64,000 bases of DNA from Phycicoccus sonneratiae (GCF_016887965.1 NZ_JAFDVD010000004.1:1-64000), one strand, 5' to 3'. Positions 38,057 to 50,098 are shown, counted from the stretch's first letter. Program-made: numbers and translations. The notes: a model not told the origin generated them from the sequence alone.

Positions 38057-38836
38057 TCAGCCGGTGTGCTTGCCGTGCCGCTGCTGCGACGCGGTGGCGA
38101 GCACGGCGGCCCCGATGATGCCTGCCTTGTTCCGCAGCTGGGCCGGCACGATCGGGGTGCGGATGTCGAGCAGCGGCAGGAACTCGTCGGCGTCCTTCGA
38201 CACCCCGCCGCCGACGACGAAGAGGTCGGGCCACATGAGGTCCTCGAGCGCCCGGTAGTACCTCTGCAGGCGCTCGGCCCACTGCGGGTAGGTGAGGTCC
38301 TCGCGGGTCTTCGCCGAGCTCGCGGTGCTGGGTTCGGCGTCCCGGCCGTCGATCTCGATATGGCCGAGCTCGGAGTTCGGGACCAGCACACCCTCGTTGA
38401 AGATCGCCGTGCCGATGCCGGTGCCGAGGGTCGTGACGATCACGAGGCCGTCGTGGCCCTTGGCGGCGCCGTAGTTCAGCTCGCCGACCCCCGCCGCGTC
38501 GGCGTCGTTGACGACGACGACGTCGTGCTGGAGGCGGTCCTCGAGGAGCTTCTCGATCTCGCAGCCGATCCACGACTTGTCGATGTTCGCGGCGGTCTTG
38601 ACGACACCGTGCTGCACGACGCCGGGGATCGTCACGCCGATGGGGGAGTCGCTGCGCACCTCGTCGAAGTGGTCGACGACCTGCGCGATGACGTCGCAGA
38701 CGGCCTCCGGGGTGGAGACCTCCGGGGTGGCGATGCGCAGCCGCTTCTGGGCGAAGTCACCGGCCTCCAGGTCGACCGGTGCGCCCTTGATGCCGCTGCC
38801 GCCGACGTCGATGCCGAGGGGGTGTGCCGTGCTCAT
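38057..38836 (-). CDS. ppgK: Polyphosphate glucokinase
   Basis: A 259-residue ROK-family kinase that phosphorylates glucose with polyphosphate or ATP. Phosphate-1 motif [13 protein letters not shown], catalytic [11 protein letters not shown] and phosphate-2 TLGTGIGTA are visible; GHIEIDG follows. The length and motifs match actinobacterial PPGK. Its ATG overlaps the map stop (ATGA). Confidence 0.9.
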   Translation of the reverse strand: MSTAHPLGIDVGGSGIKGAPVDLEAGDFAQKRLRIATPEVSTPEAVCDVIAQVVDHFDEVRSDSPIGVTIPGVVQHGVVKTAANIDKSWIGCEIEKLLEDRLQHDVVVVNDADAAGVGELNYGAAKGHDGLVIVTTLGTGIGTAIFNEGVLVPNSELGHIEIDGRDAEPSTASSAKTREDLTYPQWAERLQRYYRALEDLMWPDLFVVGGGVSKDADEFLPLLDIRTPIVPAQLRNKAGIIGAAVLATASQQRHGKHTG

Positions 38837-39705
38837 GCTGCCTCTCCCAGGGTGAGGATCTCGGGGCCGTCCTCGGTGACGAGGATCGTGTGCTCGAACT
38901 GTGCCGACCGGCGTCGGTCCTTCGTGACGACGGTCCAGCCGTCGTCCCACATCTCCCACTCGTGCGTGCCGAGGTTGAGCATCGGCTCGACGGTGAAGGT
39001 CATGCCCGCCTCGATGACGGTGTCGTAGGAGGGGGCGGCGTCGTAGTGCGGGACGATGAGCCCGCTGTGGAAGGCGCTGCCGATGCCGTGCCCGGTGAAG
39101 TCGCGGACCACGCCGTAGCCGAAGCGCTTGGCGTAGGACTCGATGACCCGGCCGATGACGTTGATCTCGCGGCCCGGGCGCGCGGCGCGGATGCCGCGCA
39201 TCATCGCCTCGTGGGTGCGCTCGACGAGCAGGCGCGACTCCTCGTCGACGTCGCCGACGAGGTACGTGGCGTCCGTGTCGCCGTGCACCCCACCGATGTA
39301 CGCCGTGATGTCGATGTTGACGACGTCGCCGTCCTCGAGCGGGCGGTCGTCGGGGATGCCGTGGCACACGACCTCGTTGACCGAGGTGCACAGCGACTTG
39401 GGAAAGCCCCGGTAGCCCAGCGTGGACGGGTAGGCGCCGTGGTCGAGGAGGTACTCGTGCCCGACCCGGTCGACCTCGTCGGTGGTGACCCCCGGCGCGA
39501 TGACGGCGGCCGCCGCGGCCATCGCGTCGGCGGCGATGCGGCCGGCGACGCGCATCCGCTCGATCGTCTCGGCGTCCTTGACCTCCGGGCCCGTGTACGG
39601 CGCGGGCGAGGGCCGGTCGACGTACTCGGGGCGCTCGATGCCGGCCGGCACGGGGCGCCGCGGTGAGACCGCGCCGGGGGCGACGCTGAGGTTGGTCGAG
39701 GGCAT
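38833..39705 (-). CDS. map: Type I methionine aminopeptidase with N-terminal extension
   Basis: A 290-residue enzyme that removes N-terminal methionine. Metal ligands are found in [20 protein letters not shown] (two Asp), GHGIGSAFH (His), FTVEPM and FEHTILV (Glu). About 40 proline-rich N-terminal residues match the MetAP1c form of actinobacteria (as in M. tuberculosis MapB). ATG 39705 is seven bases after TAGACT. Coupled to ppgK. Confidence 0.93.
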   Translation of the reverse strand: MPSTNLSVAPGAVSPRRPVPAGIERPEYVDRPSPAPYTGPEVKDAETIERMRVAGRIAADAMAAAAAVIAPGVTTDEVDRVGHEYLLDHGAYPSTLGYRGFPKSLCTSVNEVVCHGIPDDRPLEDGDVVNIDITAYIGGVHGDTDATYLVGDVDEESRLLVERTHEAMMRGIRAARPGREINVIGRVIESYAKRFGYGVVRDFTGHGIGSAFHSGLIVPHYDAAPSYDTVIEAGMTFTVEPMLNLGTHEWEMWDDGWTVVTKDRRRSAQFEHTILVTEDGPEILTLGEAA

Positions 39706-39749
39706 AGGTTGGAGTCTAGGCAGAGCGCACCGGCGAAGGAGAACCCGAG

Positions 39750-39944
39750 ATGCCGTACTGGTACAACGTCGACACCGGCCAGGTCGAGACCGACGACACC
39801 CGCAGCCAGGACGCGAACGTCCTCGGCCCGTACGACTCGCAGGAGGCCGCCGGCCGCGCCCTCGAGACCGCCCGCGAGAAGACCGAGCAGTGGGACGCCG
39901 AGGACCGGGAGTGGGACGAGAAGGGCTCGACCCCGGCCGGCTGA
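39750..39944 (+). CDS. Small conserved protein with SPOR-like start
   Basis: A 64-residue acidic protein, [15 protein letters not shown] then [15 protein letters not shown], resembling short actinobacterial proteins labelled SPOR-domain. It has a good AAGGAGAA site before ATG 39750. The WYNV and LGPY segments fit one SPOR-like half repeat. Function unknown. Divergent from map. Confidence 0.7.
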   Translation: MPYWYNVDTGQVETDDTRSQDANVLGPYDSQEAAGRALETAREKTEQWDAEDREWDEKGSTPAG

Positions 39945-39947
39945 GGC

Positions 39948-40637
39948 TCAGCCGCCGAGCCGGCGGTGCACCGACAGGGCGTACGTGCTGTCGGGGGAGA
40001 ACGGCGCCCGGTCCCACGTCGACCACCGCCCGATGAACGAGAGCCCGGCGGCGCGCGCCCAGCGGTCGTAGTCGCGCAGGTCGACGGCGGCCGCCCCCTC
40101 GGGCAGGGCGCCGGCCAGCCCGAAGCCGGCGACGAGGTGGCCGCCCGGCGCGAGGTGCGCGGCGAGCCGCTCGAGGACTGCGGGCAGGGTGCCGTCGGCG
40201 AGGTAGGGCACGACGTTGCCGGCGAGCAGGACGACGTGGAACTCCTGCTCGGTGCGCAGGTCGAGGGTGGACAGGTCGGCGACGACGAAGCGGGTGCGGG
40301 TGTCCTCGCGGGCCAGCGCGACGAGGTCGGGGTCGGCGTCGACGCCGACGGCCTGGTGCCCGAGGCGGGTCAGCTCGGTCGCGACGCGCCCGTAGCCGCA
40401 TCCGGCGTCGAGGACGCGCGACGGGGGCGGGGCGAGCTCGGTGACGAAGCGGGCCTCGCCGTGCAGGTCGGTGCCCCGCGCCGCGAGGTCGAGGAAGCGC
40501 CGGCGGTAGGCCAGCGCGGCCTCCGGACCGGACTGGTGGGCCGACCACCGGGTCGGGGGCCCCGGCCGGGCCGGGGGCGGGCTCGTGCTCCACATGCCGC
40601 TCGGACGCTCCTGCTGCTCGCCGGGGTTCCCGGTCAC
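39948..40637 (-). CDS. Class I SAM-dependent methyltransferase
   Basis: A 229-residue methyltransferase. Motif I is [15 protein letters not shown] (about residue 75), with VVGVD-type acidic loop [15 protein letters not shown] and [13 protein letters not shown] after it. Substrate unknown. GTG 40637 overlaps the panB stop by four bases and is taken as start; ATG 40595 is an alternative with a shorter N-terminus. Confidence 0.78.
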   Translation of the reverse strand: MTGNPGEQQERPSGMWSTSPPPARPGPPTRWSAHQSGPEAALAYRRRFLDLAARGTDLHGEARFVTELAPPPSRVLDAGCGYGRVATELTRLGHQAVGVDADPDLVALAREDTRTRFVVADLSTLDLRTEQEFHVVLLAGNVVPYLADGTLPAVLERLAAHLAPGGHLVAGFGLAGALPEGAAAVDLRDYDRWARAAGLSFIGRWSTWDRAPFSPDSTYALSVHRRLGG

Positions 40638-41509
40638 GACTCGAACGAGTGCTCGGCCGCGGGGAAGGTGCCGTCGGCCACCTCGGCGGCGTACTGCCCG
40701 GCCGCCCGGAGCAGGTCGCCGCGCAGGTCCGCGTACTTCTTGACGAAGCGCGGCGCCCGCCCGCCGCGCAGCCCGGCCATGTCCTGCCAGACGAGCACCT
40801 GGGCGTCGCAGTGCGGGCCGGCGCCGATGCCGATGGTCGGGATGCGCAGGGCGCTGGTCACCTCCGCCGCGGCCGGCGCGGGGACCATCTCCATGACGAC
40901 CGCGAAGCAGCCGGCGGCCTCGAGCGCGAGGGCGTCGGCGAGCAGCTTCTCGGCGCCCGCCCCGCGGCCCTGCACCTTGTAGCCGCCGAGGACGTGCTCG
41001 CTCTGCGGCGTGAACCCGATGTGCCCCATGACGGGGATGCCGGCCCGGACGAGCAGCTCGACCTCGGGGACCATCGCCGCGCCGCCCTCGAGCTTGACGG
41101 CGTGGGCCATCCCCTCCTTCATGAACCGCGTGGCGGTGGCGAGGGCCTGCTGTGGGCTGGCCTGGTACGAGCCGAACGGCAGGTCGGCGACGACCATCGC
41201 GCGCCGGGCGGCACTCGTGACCGCCCGCACGAGCGGGACGAGGTGGTCGACGGTGACGGGGACGGTGGTCTCGAAGCCGTAGACGTTGTTGCCCGCGGAG
41301 TCGCCGACGAGCAGGACGGGGATGCCGGCCTCGTCGAAGATCTCGGCCGTGTACATGTCGTAGGCGGTGAGCATCGACCAGCGCTCGCCACGCTCCTTCA
41401 TCTGCAGGAGGTGGGGGACCCGGACCCGCCGCTGCGGGGCGGCCTGGGCCCCGGTGCCGTAGGGGGCGGTGGACTCGGGCGCCGGGCCGGCCGGCGTGGG
41501 CTCGCTCAT
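40634..41509 (-). CDS. panB: 3-methyl-2-oxobutanoate hydroxymethyltransferase
   Basis: A 291-residue TIM-barrel enzyme that makes ketopantoate from alpha-ketoisovalerate and methylenetetrahydrofolate, the first step of pantothenate synthesis. [46 protein letters not shown] and MGHIGFTPQ hold metal and substrate residues (quoted in parts). No panC or panD nearby. ATG 41509 is the start. Confidence 0.93.
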   Translation of the reverse strand: MSEPTPAGPAPESTAPYGTGAQAAPQRRVRVPHLLQMKERGERWSMLTAYDMYTAEIFDEAGIPVLLVGDSAGNNVYGFETTVPVTVDHLVPLVRAVTSAARRAMVVADLPFGSYQASPQQALATATRFMKEGMAHAVKLEGGAAMVPEVELLVRAGIPVMGHIGFTPQSEHVLGGYKVQGRGAGAEKLLADALALEAAGCFAVVMEMVPAPAAAEVTSALRIPTIGIGAGPHCDAQVLVWQDMAGLRGGRAPRFVKKYADLRGDLLRAAGQYAAEVADGTFPAAEHSFES

Positions 41510-41718
41510 GGCCCCGATCGTAGGCCCGGCCGCTCGCGGCGCTGGTGGGACGGGTGGGGCCACCGGGGCGGGGCGCGTACCGCATCGGCGCGACTTTGCC
41601 AAAAAAAGGGGTTCGCGGTCTCGTCATCCGGCCGGGGCCGGTCTAGGGTCCCAGACCAGTGCGACCGGGCCACTCGTCCGTCCGCACGGTCCAAGACACC
41701 ACACCGCAGGAGGACCAC

Positions 41719-44157
41719 GTGCGTAAGACCGCAGTCGGGCTGCTGAGCGTAGCCCTGGCGTCGGGGGTCGGGACGGCATTCGCCAGTCCCGGGATCGCCG
41801 CCAGCCCACCGTCCGTCCCGTCCGAGGGAGCCGCATCCGTCGCACCGAGCGACGACCTCCCCGACCCGATCGCCGACAAGCAGGCCGAGCTCCGTGAGCA
41901 GGCGATCTCGTCGGTGATCTCCGGGAAGGCCAAGCCGCAGCGCGTCAACGGCAGCACCGTGGTCAAGGTCGGGCAGACCGAGTCCGCCGCCACCGCCGCG
42001 AAGAACGGCCGGTCGGCCAAGAAGGCGCAGAAGCGCGGCCAGTACGTCGAGCTGTCGCGCGAGAGCACCGACCGCCTCTTCGTCCTGCTCGTCGACTTCG
42101 GCAACGAGCGCCACCCGAACTACCCCGACCAGGACACCGACCCTGACACCGCGGGCCCCTCGCGGTTCGACGGCCCGGCGTTCAACGAGATCCCCGAGCC
42201 GAACCGGGCGCTCGACAACACCACGGACTGGCACCCGGACTACAACCGGGCCTACTACAACGACCTGTACTTCGGCAGCGGCAAGGTCACCGGTCGTGAG
42301 TCCATGCGCCAGTACTACGAGCGCCAGTCCTCGGGCCGGTACTCGGTCGAGGGCCTGGTCACCGACCCGGTGCGCGTCAAGTACAACGAGGCCCGCTACG
42401 GCCGCAGCGACGGCTACCCCTGCGCCTCGAACGTCTGCAGCAACACGTGGAACCTCGTCCAGGACGGCATGAACGCCTGGGTGGCCCAGCAGAAGGCCGC
42501 CGGCAAGTCCGACGCGGCGATCAACGCCACGCTCAAGAAGTACGACGTCTGGGACCGCTACGACGCGGACGGCGACGGCAACTTCAACGAGCCCGACGGC
42601 TACATCGACCACTTGCAGATCATCCACGCGGGTGGCGACCAGGCCGACGGTGACCCGTACCAGGGCGAGGACGCCATCTGGTCGCACCGCTGGCGCGCCT
42701 TCCAGGGCAACAACCCGGCCGCCCCGATCCCGCCGCTCGGCGGGACGCAGGTCGGCACCAGCTCGATCTGGGCCGCGGACTACACCGTCCAGCCGGAGAA
42801 CGGCGGCCTCTCGGTCGTCGCCCACGAGTTCGGTCACGACCTCGGCCTGCCGGACCACTACGACACCTCCGGTCCGTCCTCGGCCAACGAGAACCCGGTC
42901 AACTGGTGGACCCTCATGGCGCAGAGCCGTGTCTCGGCGCCGGGCGACGACGCCATCGGCAGCCGCGCCGCCGACCTGTCGGCCTGGGACAAGCTCCAGC
43001 TCGGCTGGCTCGACTACGAGATCGTCGCCCCCGGCCAGAACCGGGTGCTCGACCTCGGACCGCACGAGTACAACTCGAAGAAGGCGCAGGCCGCCGTCGT
43101 CGTGCTCCCGCCGAAGCAGGTCGACACCGACCTCGGCGCGACGTACGAGGGCACCAAGCAGTGGTACTCCGGTGCCGGTGACGACTACACCGCGACGATG
43201 GGTCGAGAGCTGAGCGTGCCGGCCGGTACGACGACGCTCTCGTTCCAGGCCCGCTGGAACATCGAGGACTGCGGTCCGGAGGCGTGCGACTACGCGTACG
43301 TCGAGGTCGACGACGGGACCGGCTTCAAGGCCATCCCCGGCTCGATCACGACGGCCGCGGAGGGCAACGGCATCGACGGCGAGCAGGCCGCGTGGACCCC
43401 GGCGACCTTCGACCTGTCGGCGTACGCCGGCAAGACGGTCAAGCTGCAGGTCCGCTACGCCACCGACGGCGCCGCGCAGGGCACCAACCCCGACACCCCG
43501 TCGGGCATCTTCGTCGACGCCATCAAGGTCACCAACGGCAGCACCACGCTGCTCGAGGACGGCGCGGAGAACGGTGCCAACGGCTGGACCCTCGACGGCT
43601 TCACCGCCGTCGGTGCGGCCTCCTCGCAGAGCTACCCCTGGTACTACATCGCGAGCAACCGCGAGTACGTCGCCTTCGACAAGTACCTGAAGACCGGCCC
43701 GTACAACTTCGGGTTCCCGAACAAGCCGGACTTCGCCGAGCACTTCCCCTACCAGGACGGACTGCTCATCTCGCTCTGGGACACCTCGCAGTCGGACAAC
43801 AACACGAGCCAGCACCCCGGTGAGGGCCTCGTGCTGCCGATCGACGCCCACCCGCGGACGATCTACAACCTGGACGGCCAGCCCTGGCGGCCCCGCATCC
43901 AGATGTACGACGCCCCGTTCGGGCTCCAGAAGGCCGACTCGTTCACGCTCCACAGCGCGACGACCGGCCGGGCGAGCTACGTCCGCGGCCAGGCCGCGAA
44001 CCCGCTGTTCGACGACAGCGACCCGAACCGGTACTTCAAGACCGACCAGCCGACGGGCGGCGTGACCGTCGCCGGCAGCGGGACGAAGATCCGGGTCCTC
44101 TCCGAGAACGGCACCTCGGTGCGCGTCCGGTTCGACACCCGGGCGGCCGCCAAGTAA
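41719..44157 (+). CDS. Secreted M6-family metalloprotease (immune inhibitor A-like)
   Basis: An 812-residue exported protease. A signal peptide ends near residue 28, followed by a charged propeptide to about 120. The zinc motif HEFGHDLGLPDH is at about residues 369-380. A Ca-binding-like DADGDGNFNEPDG occurs before it, and the C-terminal half has beta-rich VEG-type domains. InA-type enzymes degrade host or environmental proteins. GTG start with AGGAGG five bases upstream. A TAGGGT box at 41644 may be the promoter. Confidence 0.88.
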   Translation: MRKTAVGLLSVALASGVGTAFASPGIAASPPSVPSEGAASVAPSDDLPDPIADKQAELREQAISSVISGKAKPQRVNGSTVVKVGQTESAATAAKNGRSAKKAQKRGQYVELSRESTDRLFVLLVDFGNERHPNYPDQDTDPDTAGPSRFDGPAFNEIPEPNRALDNTTDWHPDYNRAYYNDLYFGSGKVTGRESMRQYYERQSSGRYSVEGLVTDPVRVKYNEARYGRSDGYPCASNVCSNTWNLVQDGMNAWVAQQKAAGKSDAAINATLKKYDVWDRYDADGDGNFNEPDGYIDHLQIIHAGGDQADGDPYQGEDAIWSHRWRAFQGNNPAAPIPPLGGTQVGTSSIWAADYTVQPENGGLSVVAHEFGHDLGLPDHYDTSGPSSANENPVNWWTLMAQSRVSAPGDDAIGSRAADLSAWDKLQLGWLDYEIVAPGQNRVLDLGPHEYNSKKAQAAVVVLPPKQVDTDLGATYEGTKQWYSGAGDDYTATMGRELSVPAGTTTLSFQARWNIEDCGPEACDYAYVEVDDGTGFKAIPGSITTAAEGNGIDGEQAAWTPATFDLSAYAGKTVKLQVRYATDGAAQGTNPDTPSGIFVDAIKVTNGSTTLLEDGAENGANGWTLDGFTAVGAASSQSYPWYYIASNREYVAFDKYLKTGPYNFGFPNKPDFAEHFPYQDGLLISLWDTSQSDNNTSQHPGEGLVLPIDAHPRTIYNLDGQPWRPRIQMYDAPFGLQKADSFTLHSATTGRASYVRGQAANPLFDDSDPNRYFKTDQPTGGVTVAGSGTKIRVLSENGTSVRVRFDTRAAAK

Positions 44158-44181
44158 CGGAACTGCCCAGCACCACCACGA

Positions 44182-44225
44182 GACGGGCGGTGGGCCGGAG
44201 GATCTCCTCCGGTCCACCGCCCGTC
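44182..44225 (+). terminator. Strong terminator hairpin after the M6 protease
   Basis: An almost perfect inverted repeat: GACGGGCGGTGG and CCACCGCCCGTC as outer arms with CCGGAGGA/TCCTCCGG inside and a two-base loop. It lies 25 bp after the protease stop and before the glnA2 promoter. No U tract follows, as usual in GC-rich actinobacteria. Confidence 0.85.
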
Positions 44226-44269
44226 GGCGTGTCACGCGCACGACACACGGATGCGGCAGGATGCGGGGC

Positions 44270-45607
44270 ATGGACCGTCAGCAGGAGTTCGTCCTCCGCA
44301 CCATCGAAGAGCGCGACATCCGGTTCGTCCGGCTCTGGTTCACCGACGTCCTCGGCACGCTCAAGTCGGTGGCCATCGCCCCGGCCGAGCTCGAGGGGGC
44401 CTTCGCCGAGGGCATCGGGTTCGACGGCTCCTCGATCGAGGGCTTCGTGCGCGTCTTCGAGGCCGACATGCTCGCCAAGCCCGACCCCTCGACCTTCCAG
44501 GTGCTCCCGTGGCGCGGTGAGACCAACGGCACCGCGCGGATGTTCTGCGACATCACCCTGCCGGACGGCACCCCGAGCATGGCCGACCCCCGCCACGTCC
44601 TCCAGCGCTCCCTGTCCAAGGCCGCCGACATGGGGTTCACCTTCTACACCCACCCGGAGATCGAGTTCTACCTGCTGAAGCAGGGCTGGCAGCGCGGTGC
44701 CTCGCCCGAGCCGATCGACACCTCCGGGTACTTCGACCACACCCCGCACGGCAGCAGCGCCGACTTCCGGCGCGCGGCCATCACGATGCTCGAGACGATG
44801 GGCATCTCCGTCGAGTTCAGCCACCACGAGGGCGGGCCGGGCCAGAACGAGATCGACCTGCGGTACGCCGACGCGCTGACCACCGCCGACAACATCATGA
44901 CCTTCCGCACGGTCGTCAAGGAGGTGGCCCTCGAGCAGGGCATCTACGCCACCTTCATGCCCAAGGTCTTCGCCGAGCACCCGGGTTCGGGCATGCACAC
45001 GCACATGTCGCTGTTCGAGGGCGACACCAACGCCTTCCACGAGCCGGGGGCGCCCTACCAGCTCTCGAAGGTCGGGCGGCAGTTCATCGCCGGGCTGCTG
45101 CGGCACGGGGCCGAGACCGCCGCGGTCACCAACCAGTGGGTCAACAGCTACAAGCGGTTGTGGGGCGGGGGCGAGGCGCCGGCCCACCTCACGTGGGGCC
45201 ACAACAACCGCTCGGCCCTCGTGCGCGTGCCGATGTACAAGCCGGACAAGGGCCAGAGCACCCGGGTCGAGGTGCGCAGCATCGACACCGCGTGCAACCC
45301 GTACCTCACCTTCGCGGTGCTGCTCGCGGCCGGGCTCAAGGGCATCGAGGAGGGCTACGACCTCCCGCCCGAGACCGAGGACGACGTGTGGGGCCTCACC
45401 GACGCCGAGCGCCGGGCGATGGGCATCAAGCCGTTGCCGGCCAGCCTCTCCGAGGCGATCGAGGTGATGGAGTCCAGCGAGCTCGTCGCCGAGACCCTCG
45501 GCGAGCACACCTTCGACTTCTTCCTGCGCAACAAGCGCGCCGAGTGGGCCGACTACCGCAACCAGGTCACCGCCTTCGAGCTCGAGCGCTACCTGCCCTC
45601 GCTGTGA
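44270..45607 (+). CDS. glnA2: Glutamine synthetase type I, GlnA2-like
   Basis: A 445-residue ligase that makes glutamine from glutamate and ammonia. GFDGSSIEGF, MPKVF and NRSALVRVP motifs of GSI are present. The N-terminus MDRQQEFVLRT matches mycobacterial GlnA2, and adjacency to glnE is the same. ATG 44270 is chosen because CAGGAT is seven bases upstream and matches GlnA2. Activity is probably adenylylated by GlnE if the target tyrosine is present (NPYLTF region seen). Confidence 0.9.
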   Translation: MDRQQEFVLRTIEERDIRFVRLWFTDVLGTLKSVAIAPAELEGAFAEGIGFDGSSIEGFVRVFEADMLAKPDPSTFQVLPWRGETNGTARMFCDITLPDGTPSMADPRHVLQRSLSKAADMGFTFYTHPEIEFYLLKQGWQRGASPEPIDTSGYFDHTPHGSSADFRRAAITMLETMGISVEFSHHEGGPGQNEIDLRYADALTTADNIMTFRTVVKEVALEQGIYATFMPKVFAEHPGSGMHTHMSLFEGDTNAFHEPGAPYQLSKVGRQFIAGLLRHGAETAAVTNQWVNSYKRLWGGGEAPAHLTWGHNNRSALVRVPMYKPDKGQSTRVEVRSIDTACNPYLTFAVLLAAGLKGIEEGYDLPPETEDDVWGLTDAERRAMGIKPLPASLSEAIEVMESSELVAETLGEHTFDFFLRNKRAEWADYRNQVTAFELERYLPSL

Positions 45608-45617
45608 CGGTGCGCCG

Positions 45618-48605
45618 GTGAGCTCACGCGCCCCCGAGTCGGTCCCCGCGGGGATCGCCCGGCTCGGCTTCACCGACCCCCGGCGGGCCAACGACCTCCT
45701 CGACGACCCCGCGCTCGGCGGCATCGCCGGCTCTCCGGACCGGATCGACGCCGGCGGCCTCAGCGAGGGGCTCTCGCGCGCGGCCGACCCCGACGGTGCG
45801 TTGCTCGGCCTCGTCCGGTTCATGGAGGCGGCCGCGGACGTGCCGGGGCTGCGTGAGGCGGTCGTCACGGCGCTGCACGACGACTCGCTCGCCCGGCGCC
45901 GCCTGCTCGCGGTGCTCGGGGCGTCGAGCGCGCTGGGCGACCACCTCGTCGCGCACCCCGAGCACTGGACGGCCGTCACGGAGGCGGCGCCGGTCGCGGC
46001 CTCCGAGCGGGTGGCGCGGCTCGTCGCCGCCGTCGCGGACCCGGGGGAGCAGACCCCGGCCGACGCGCTGCGGGTCGGCTACCGCGAGCAGCTCCTCGGC
46101 ATCGCCGCCCTCGACACGACGGCCGAGGACCCGCTCGAGGTCCTGCCGGCCACCGCCGCGGCGCTCGCCGACCTCGCGGCCGCCGCGCTCGAGGCGGCGC
46201 TGCGCATCGCCCGGGACGAGGTGGGCGAGGAGGCCGCCCGCACCCGGCTCGCGGTCGTCGCGATGGGCAAGACCGGTGGGCGCGAGCTGAACTACATCTC
46301 CGACGTCGACGTCATCTTCGTCGCCGAACCCGCCGACGGGGTGCCCGAGGAGGAGGCGGTCGCCGTCGCCACCGACCTGGCGACGCGGCTCATGCGACTG
46401 TGCTCGGCGTCCACCGGTGCCGGCTCGCTGTGGCAGGTCGACCCCGCCCTGCGCCCGGAGGGCAAGAACGGCCCGCTCGTCCGCACGGTCGCCAGCCACC
46501 GCGCCTACTACGAGCGTTGGGCCAAGACGTGGGAGTTCCAGGCGCTGCTCAAGGCCCGTCCGGTGGCCGGGGACACCGAGGTCGGTCAGGCCTACTGCGA
46601 CGCCGTGCAGCCGATGGTCTGGCAGGCCTCGAGCCGCGAGAACTTCGTCGCCGACGTGCAGGCGATGCGCCGCCGGGTCGAGGAGCACATCCCCAAGGCC
46701 GAAGCCGAGCGGCAGATCAAGCTCGGCGCCGGTGGCCTGCGCGACGTCGAGTTCTCCGTCCAGCTGCTCCAGCTCGTGCACGGCCGGGCCGACGAGTCGC
46801 TGCGCACGGCGACGACGCTCGAGGGCCTCGAGGTGCTCTCGGCGGGTGGCTACATCGGGCGGGAGGACGCGGCGACCCTCGGGGCGGCGTACCGGTACCT
46901 GCGCGCCCTCGAGCACCGCATCCAGCTCTTCCGGCTGCGACGCACCCACCTCATGCCGACGGCCGAGGGCGACCTCCGCCGGCTCGGGCGGTCCCTGGGG
47001 CACCGGTCGTCACCGGCCGACGCGGTGCAGGAGCAGTGGCGGGCCCGGCGCCGCGAGGTGCGCCGGCTCCACGAGCGCATCTTCTACCGGCCGCTGCTCT
47101 CGGCCGTCGCCCGGCTGTCCGACCAGGACGTCCGGCTCACCCCCGAGGCCGCGCGGGAACGCTTGTCCGCGTTGGGTTTCCGCGACCCGGCCGGCGCGCT
47201 GCGTCACCTCGAGGCCCTGACCGGTGGCGTGAGCCGGCGCTCGGCCATCCAGCGCCAGCTGCTGCCGGTGATGCTCGGCTGGTTCGCCGACGAGGCCGAC
47301 CCGGACGCCGGCCTGCTCGCCTTCCGCAAGATCAGCGACGAGCTCGGGTCGACGCACTGGTACCTCCGGCTGCTGCGCGACGAGGGGTCCGCGGCCGAGC
47401 GCCTGGCCCACACCCTGGCGCGCAGCCGGTACGCGGCCGCGCTGCTCGAGCAGGCCCCCGAGTGCGTCCAGTTCCTCGGCGACCGCGGGACGATGACGCC
47501 CCGCACCCGCGAGGAGGTCCTGCGACGGATGCGCTCGGCCGCGGGGCGCAAGGACGACGCCGAGGCCGCCGTCCTCGCCGCGCGGACCATCCGCCGCTCC
47601 GAGCTCTTCCGCATCGCCGTCGCCGACCTCGCGGGCCTGGTCACCCTCGCCGAGCTCGGGCAGGCGATGACCGACCTCACCGCGGCCCTGCTCGAGGTGA
47701 CGCTCGAGGTGTGCCTGCGCGAGGTCGCGGGCGACGAGCCGCTGACCCGCGTCCTCGTCGTCGGGATGGGCCGGCTCGGGGGCGGCGAGCAGGGGTACGG
47801 GTCGGACGCCGACGTGCTCTTCGTCCACGACCCGGTGCCCGGGGCCGACGAGTCCGCGGCCCAGGGGCAGGCGCTCGAGGTCGTCAAGCGGCTCATCGCC
47901 CTCCTCGGCCGCAACGGTCCCGACCCGGTCCTCGACGTCGACGCCTCGCTGCGCCCCGAGGGCAAGAACGGCCCGCTCGTGCGGTCGCTCGCGTCCTACC
48001 GGGAGTACTACGCGCGCTGGTCCCTCGTCTGGGAGGCCCAGGCACTGCTGCGCGCGACGCCGGTGGCCGGGGACCCCGACCTCGCCGAGCGCTTCCTCGC
48101 GCTCGTGGCCCCGATCCGCTGGCCCGAGGGCGGGCTGACCCCGCCGCAGGTCCGCGAGATCCGCACCCTCAAGGCGCGGATGGAGTCCGAGCGGCTGCCC
48201 CGGGGCGCCGACCGCAAGACCCACTTCAAGCTGGGGCACGGCGGGCTCTCGGACGTCGAGTGGGCCGTCCAGCTCCTCCAGCTCTGCCACGCGGGGGAGC
48301 ACCCCGCCCTGCGGACGCCGTCGACGCTCGGTGCCCTCGCGGCGGCCGAGGACCTCGGGCTCGTCGAGGCCGAGCACGCCGCGTCGCTCGCCGCCGCCTG
48401 GCGGCTCGCGTCCGCGATGCGCAACGCGGGGGTGCTGTTCCGGGGCAAGGGCGTCGACGCCGTGCCGACGAACGACCGTGACGCCGACGGCGTCTCGCGC
48501 ATCCTCGGGATGGAGTCGCACACCGGTGAGGCGCTCGGAGAGCGGTACCGCCGCGTCGCCCGCCGCGCCCGGGCCGCGTTCGAGGCCGAGTTCTTCGACG
48601 GCTGA
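45618..48605 (+). CDS. glnE: Glutamine synthetase adenylyltransferase/deadenylase
   Basis: A 995-residue bifunctional enzyme that adenylylates and deadenylylates glutamine synthetase. Two nucleotidyltransferase domains are visible: N-terminal with [19 protein letters not shown] (about 218-236) and C-terminal with [20 protein letters not shown] (about 716-735), each followed by [15 protein letters not shown]-type loops. Start GTG 45618, ten bases after glnA2, suggests co-transcription. Confidence 0.94.
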   Translation: MSSRAPESVPAGIARLGFTDPRRANDLLDDPALGGIAGSPDRIDAGGLSEGLSRAADPDGALLGLVRFMEAAADVPGLREAVVTALHDDSLARRRLLAVLGASSALGDHLVAHPEHWTAVTEAAPVAASERVARLVAAVADPGEQTPADALRVGYREQLLGIAALDTTAEDPLEVLPATAAALADLAAAALEAALRIARDEVGEEAARTRLAVVAMGKTGGRELNYISDVDVIFVAEPADGVPEEEAVAVATDLATRLMRLCSASTGAGSLWQVDPALRPEGKNGPLVRTVASHRAYYERWAKTWEFQALLKARPVAGDTEVGQAYCDAVQPMVWQASSRENFVADVQAMRRRVEEHIPKAEAERQIKLGAGGLRDVEFSVQLLQLVHGRADESLRTATTLEGLEVLSAGGYIGREDAATLGAAYRYLRALEHRIQLFRLRRTHLMPTAEGDLRRLGRSLGHRSSPADAVQEQWRARRREVRRLHERIFYRPLLSAVARLSDQDVRLTPEAARERLSALGFRDPAGALRHLEALTGGVSRRSAIQRQLLPVMLGWFADEADPDAGLLAFRKISDELGSTHWYLRLLRDEGSAAERLAHTLARSRYAAALLEQAPECVQFLGDRGTMTPRTREEVLRRMRSAAGRKDDAEAAVLAARTIRRSELFRIAVADLAGLVTLAELGQAMTDLTAALLEVTLEVCLREVAGDEPLTRVLVVGMGRLGGGEQGYGSDADVLFVHDPVPGADESAAQGQALEVVKRLIALLGRNGPDPVLDVDASLRPEGKNGPLVRSLASYREYYARWSLVWEAQALLRATPVAGDPDLAERFLALVAPIRWPEGGLTPPQVREIRTLKARMESERLPRGADRKTHFKLGHGGLSDVEWAVQLLQLCHAGEHPALRTPSTLGALAAAEDLGLVEAEHAASLAAAWRLASAMRNAGVLFRGKGVDAVPTNDRDADGVSRILGMESHTGEALGERYRRVARRARAAFEAEFFDG

Positions 48606-48664
48606 GCTCCCGGCCCGCGACACCGCCGGACGGCGGGCGCGGTGCGAAACCTAGACTGCAGGGC

Positions 48665-50014
48665 ATGTCCGAGAGCGTCATCCGCGTCATCCCCCGCCTC
48701 GACCTGCGCGGCCGCCGGCCGGGGCTGCGCGAGCTGCGGGCGGCCCTGCCGCGCGCCGAGTTCGACGTCGAGACCGCACTCGCCACCGTGCGCCCGATCG
48801 TCGAGGACGTCCGCGACCGCGGCGCCGCCGCCCTGCACGACGCCGCCGAGCGCTTCGACGGGGTACGGCCGGCGTCGCTGCGGGTGCCGGCGGAGGTCGT
48901 CTCGGCCGCCGTCGACACCCTCGACCCCGCCGTCCGGGCCGCCCTCGAGGAGTCGATCCGGCGGGCACGAATCGTCCACGCCGACCAGCGCCGCACCGAC
49001 ACGACGACCCGGGTGGCCGACGGTGGCACGGTCACCGAGCGCTGGGTGCCCGTCGACCGGGTCGGGCTCTACGTCCCCGGCGGGCTCGCGGTGTACCCGA
49101 GCAGCGTCGTGATGAACGTCGTCCCGGCCCAGCTCGCCGGTGTGCCGAGCCTCGCGGTCGCCAGCCCGCCGCAGCGCGACCACGGTGGCTGGCCGCACCC
49201 GACGATCCTCGCCGCGTGCCACCTGCTCGGCGTCGACGAGGTCTACGCGATGGGCGGGGCGCAGGCGGTCGCGGCGTTCGCGTACGGATTCGACGAGGGG
49301 GAGCAGACCTGCGAGCCGGTCTCGCTCGTCACCGGCCCGGGAAACATCTACGTCGCGGCCGCCAAGCGGCTGCTCAAGGGGCTCATCGGCATCGACGCCG
49401 AGGCCGGGCCCACCGAGATCGCGGTGCTCGCCGACGTCACGGCCGACCCCGACCACGTCGCCTCCGACCTCGTGTCGCAGGCCGAGCACGACCCGCTCGC
49501 CGCCGCCGTCCTCGTCACCGACAGCGTGGAGCTCGCCGACGCCGTGGAGGCCGCGCTGGGACGCCGGGTCGCCGCGACGAAGCACACCGAGCGGGTGGCG
49601 ACCGCGCTCGCCGGTCGGCAGTCGGCCGTCGTCCTCGTCGACGACGTCGAGGTGGGTCTGGACGTGGTCAACGCCTACGCGGCCGAGCACCTCGAGATCC
49701 ACACCGCCGACGCGGCCGCCGTGGCCGCGCGGGTGCGCAACGCCGGCGCGGTGTTCGTCGGCACCTGGGCGCCGGTGAGCCTCGGCGACTACTGCGCCGG
49801 CTCCAACCACGTCCTGCCCACCGGCGGCTGCGCCTGCCACAGCAGCGGCCTGTCGGTGCAGTCGTTCCTGCGGGGCATCCACGTCGTCGAGTACGACGAG
49901 GCCGCGCTGCGCGAGGTCGGCGGCCACGTCGTGTCGCTCGCGCGCGCCGAGGACCTGCCCGCGCACGGCGAGGCCGTGCTCGCCCGGGTCCCGGAGGTCG
50001 AGCCCGGCGCCTGA
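48665..50014 (+). CDS. hisD: Histidinol dehydrogenase
   Basis: A 449-residue NAD-dependent enzyme that catalyses the last two steps of histidine synthesis. [39 protein letters not shown] and the zinc-site AEHLEIHT and [12 protein letters not shown] are conserved. ATG lies seven bases after TAGACT, consistent with a leaderless transcript. In other actinobacteria hisC follows directly; here nearly 5 kb with nrdAB intervenes. Confidence 0.94.
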   Translation: MSESVIRVIPRLDLRGRRPGLRELRAALPRAEFDVETALATVRPIVEDVRDRGAAALHDAAERFDGVRPASLRVPAEVVSAAVDTLDPAVRAALEESIRRARIVHADQRRTDTTTRVADGGTVTERWVPVDRVGLYVPGGLAVYPSSVVMNVVPAQLAGVPSLAVASPPQRDHGGWPHPTILAACHLLGVDEVYAMGGAQAVAAFAYGFDEGEQTCEPVSLVTGPGNIYVAAAKRLLKGLIGIDAEAGPTEIAVLADVTADPDHVASDLVSQAEHDPLAAAVLVTDSVELADAVEAALGRRVAATKHTERVATALAGRQSAVVLVDDVEVGLDVVNAYAAEHLEIHTADAAAVAARVRNAGAVFVGTWAPVSLGDYCAGSNHVLPTGGCACHSSGLSVQSFLRGIHVVEYDEAALREVGGHVVSLARAEDLPAHGEAVLARVPEVEPGA

Positions 50015-50098
50015 CGCCGATGAGTTCGGGGCGTCCGGCCGGTCGGTCCTCGGTGAGCGGGTCCACCGGCCCGCTGCTGCCGACGTCAGGAGCACGCC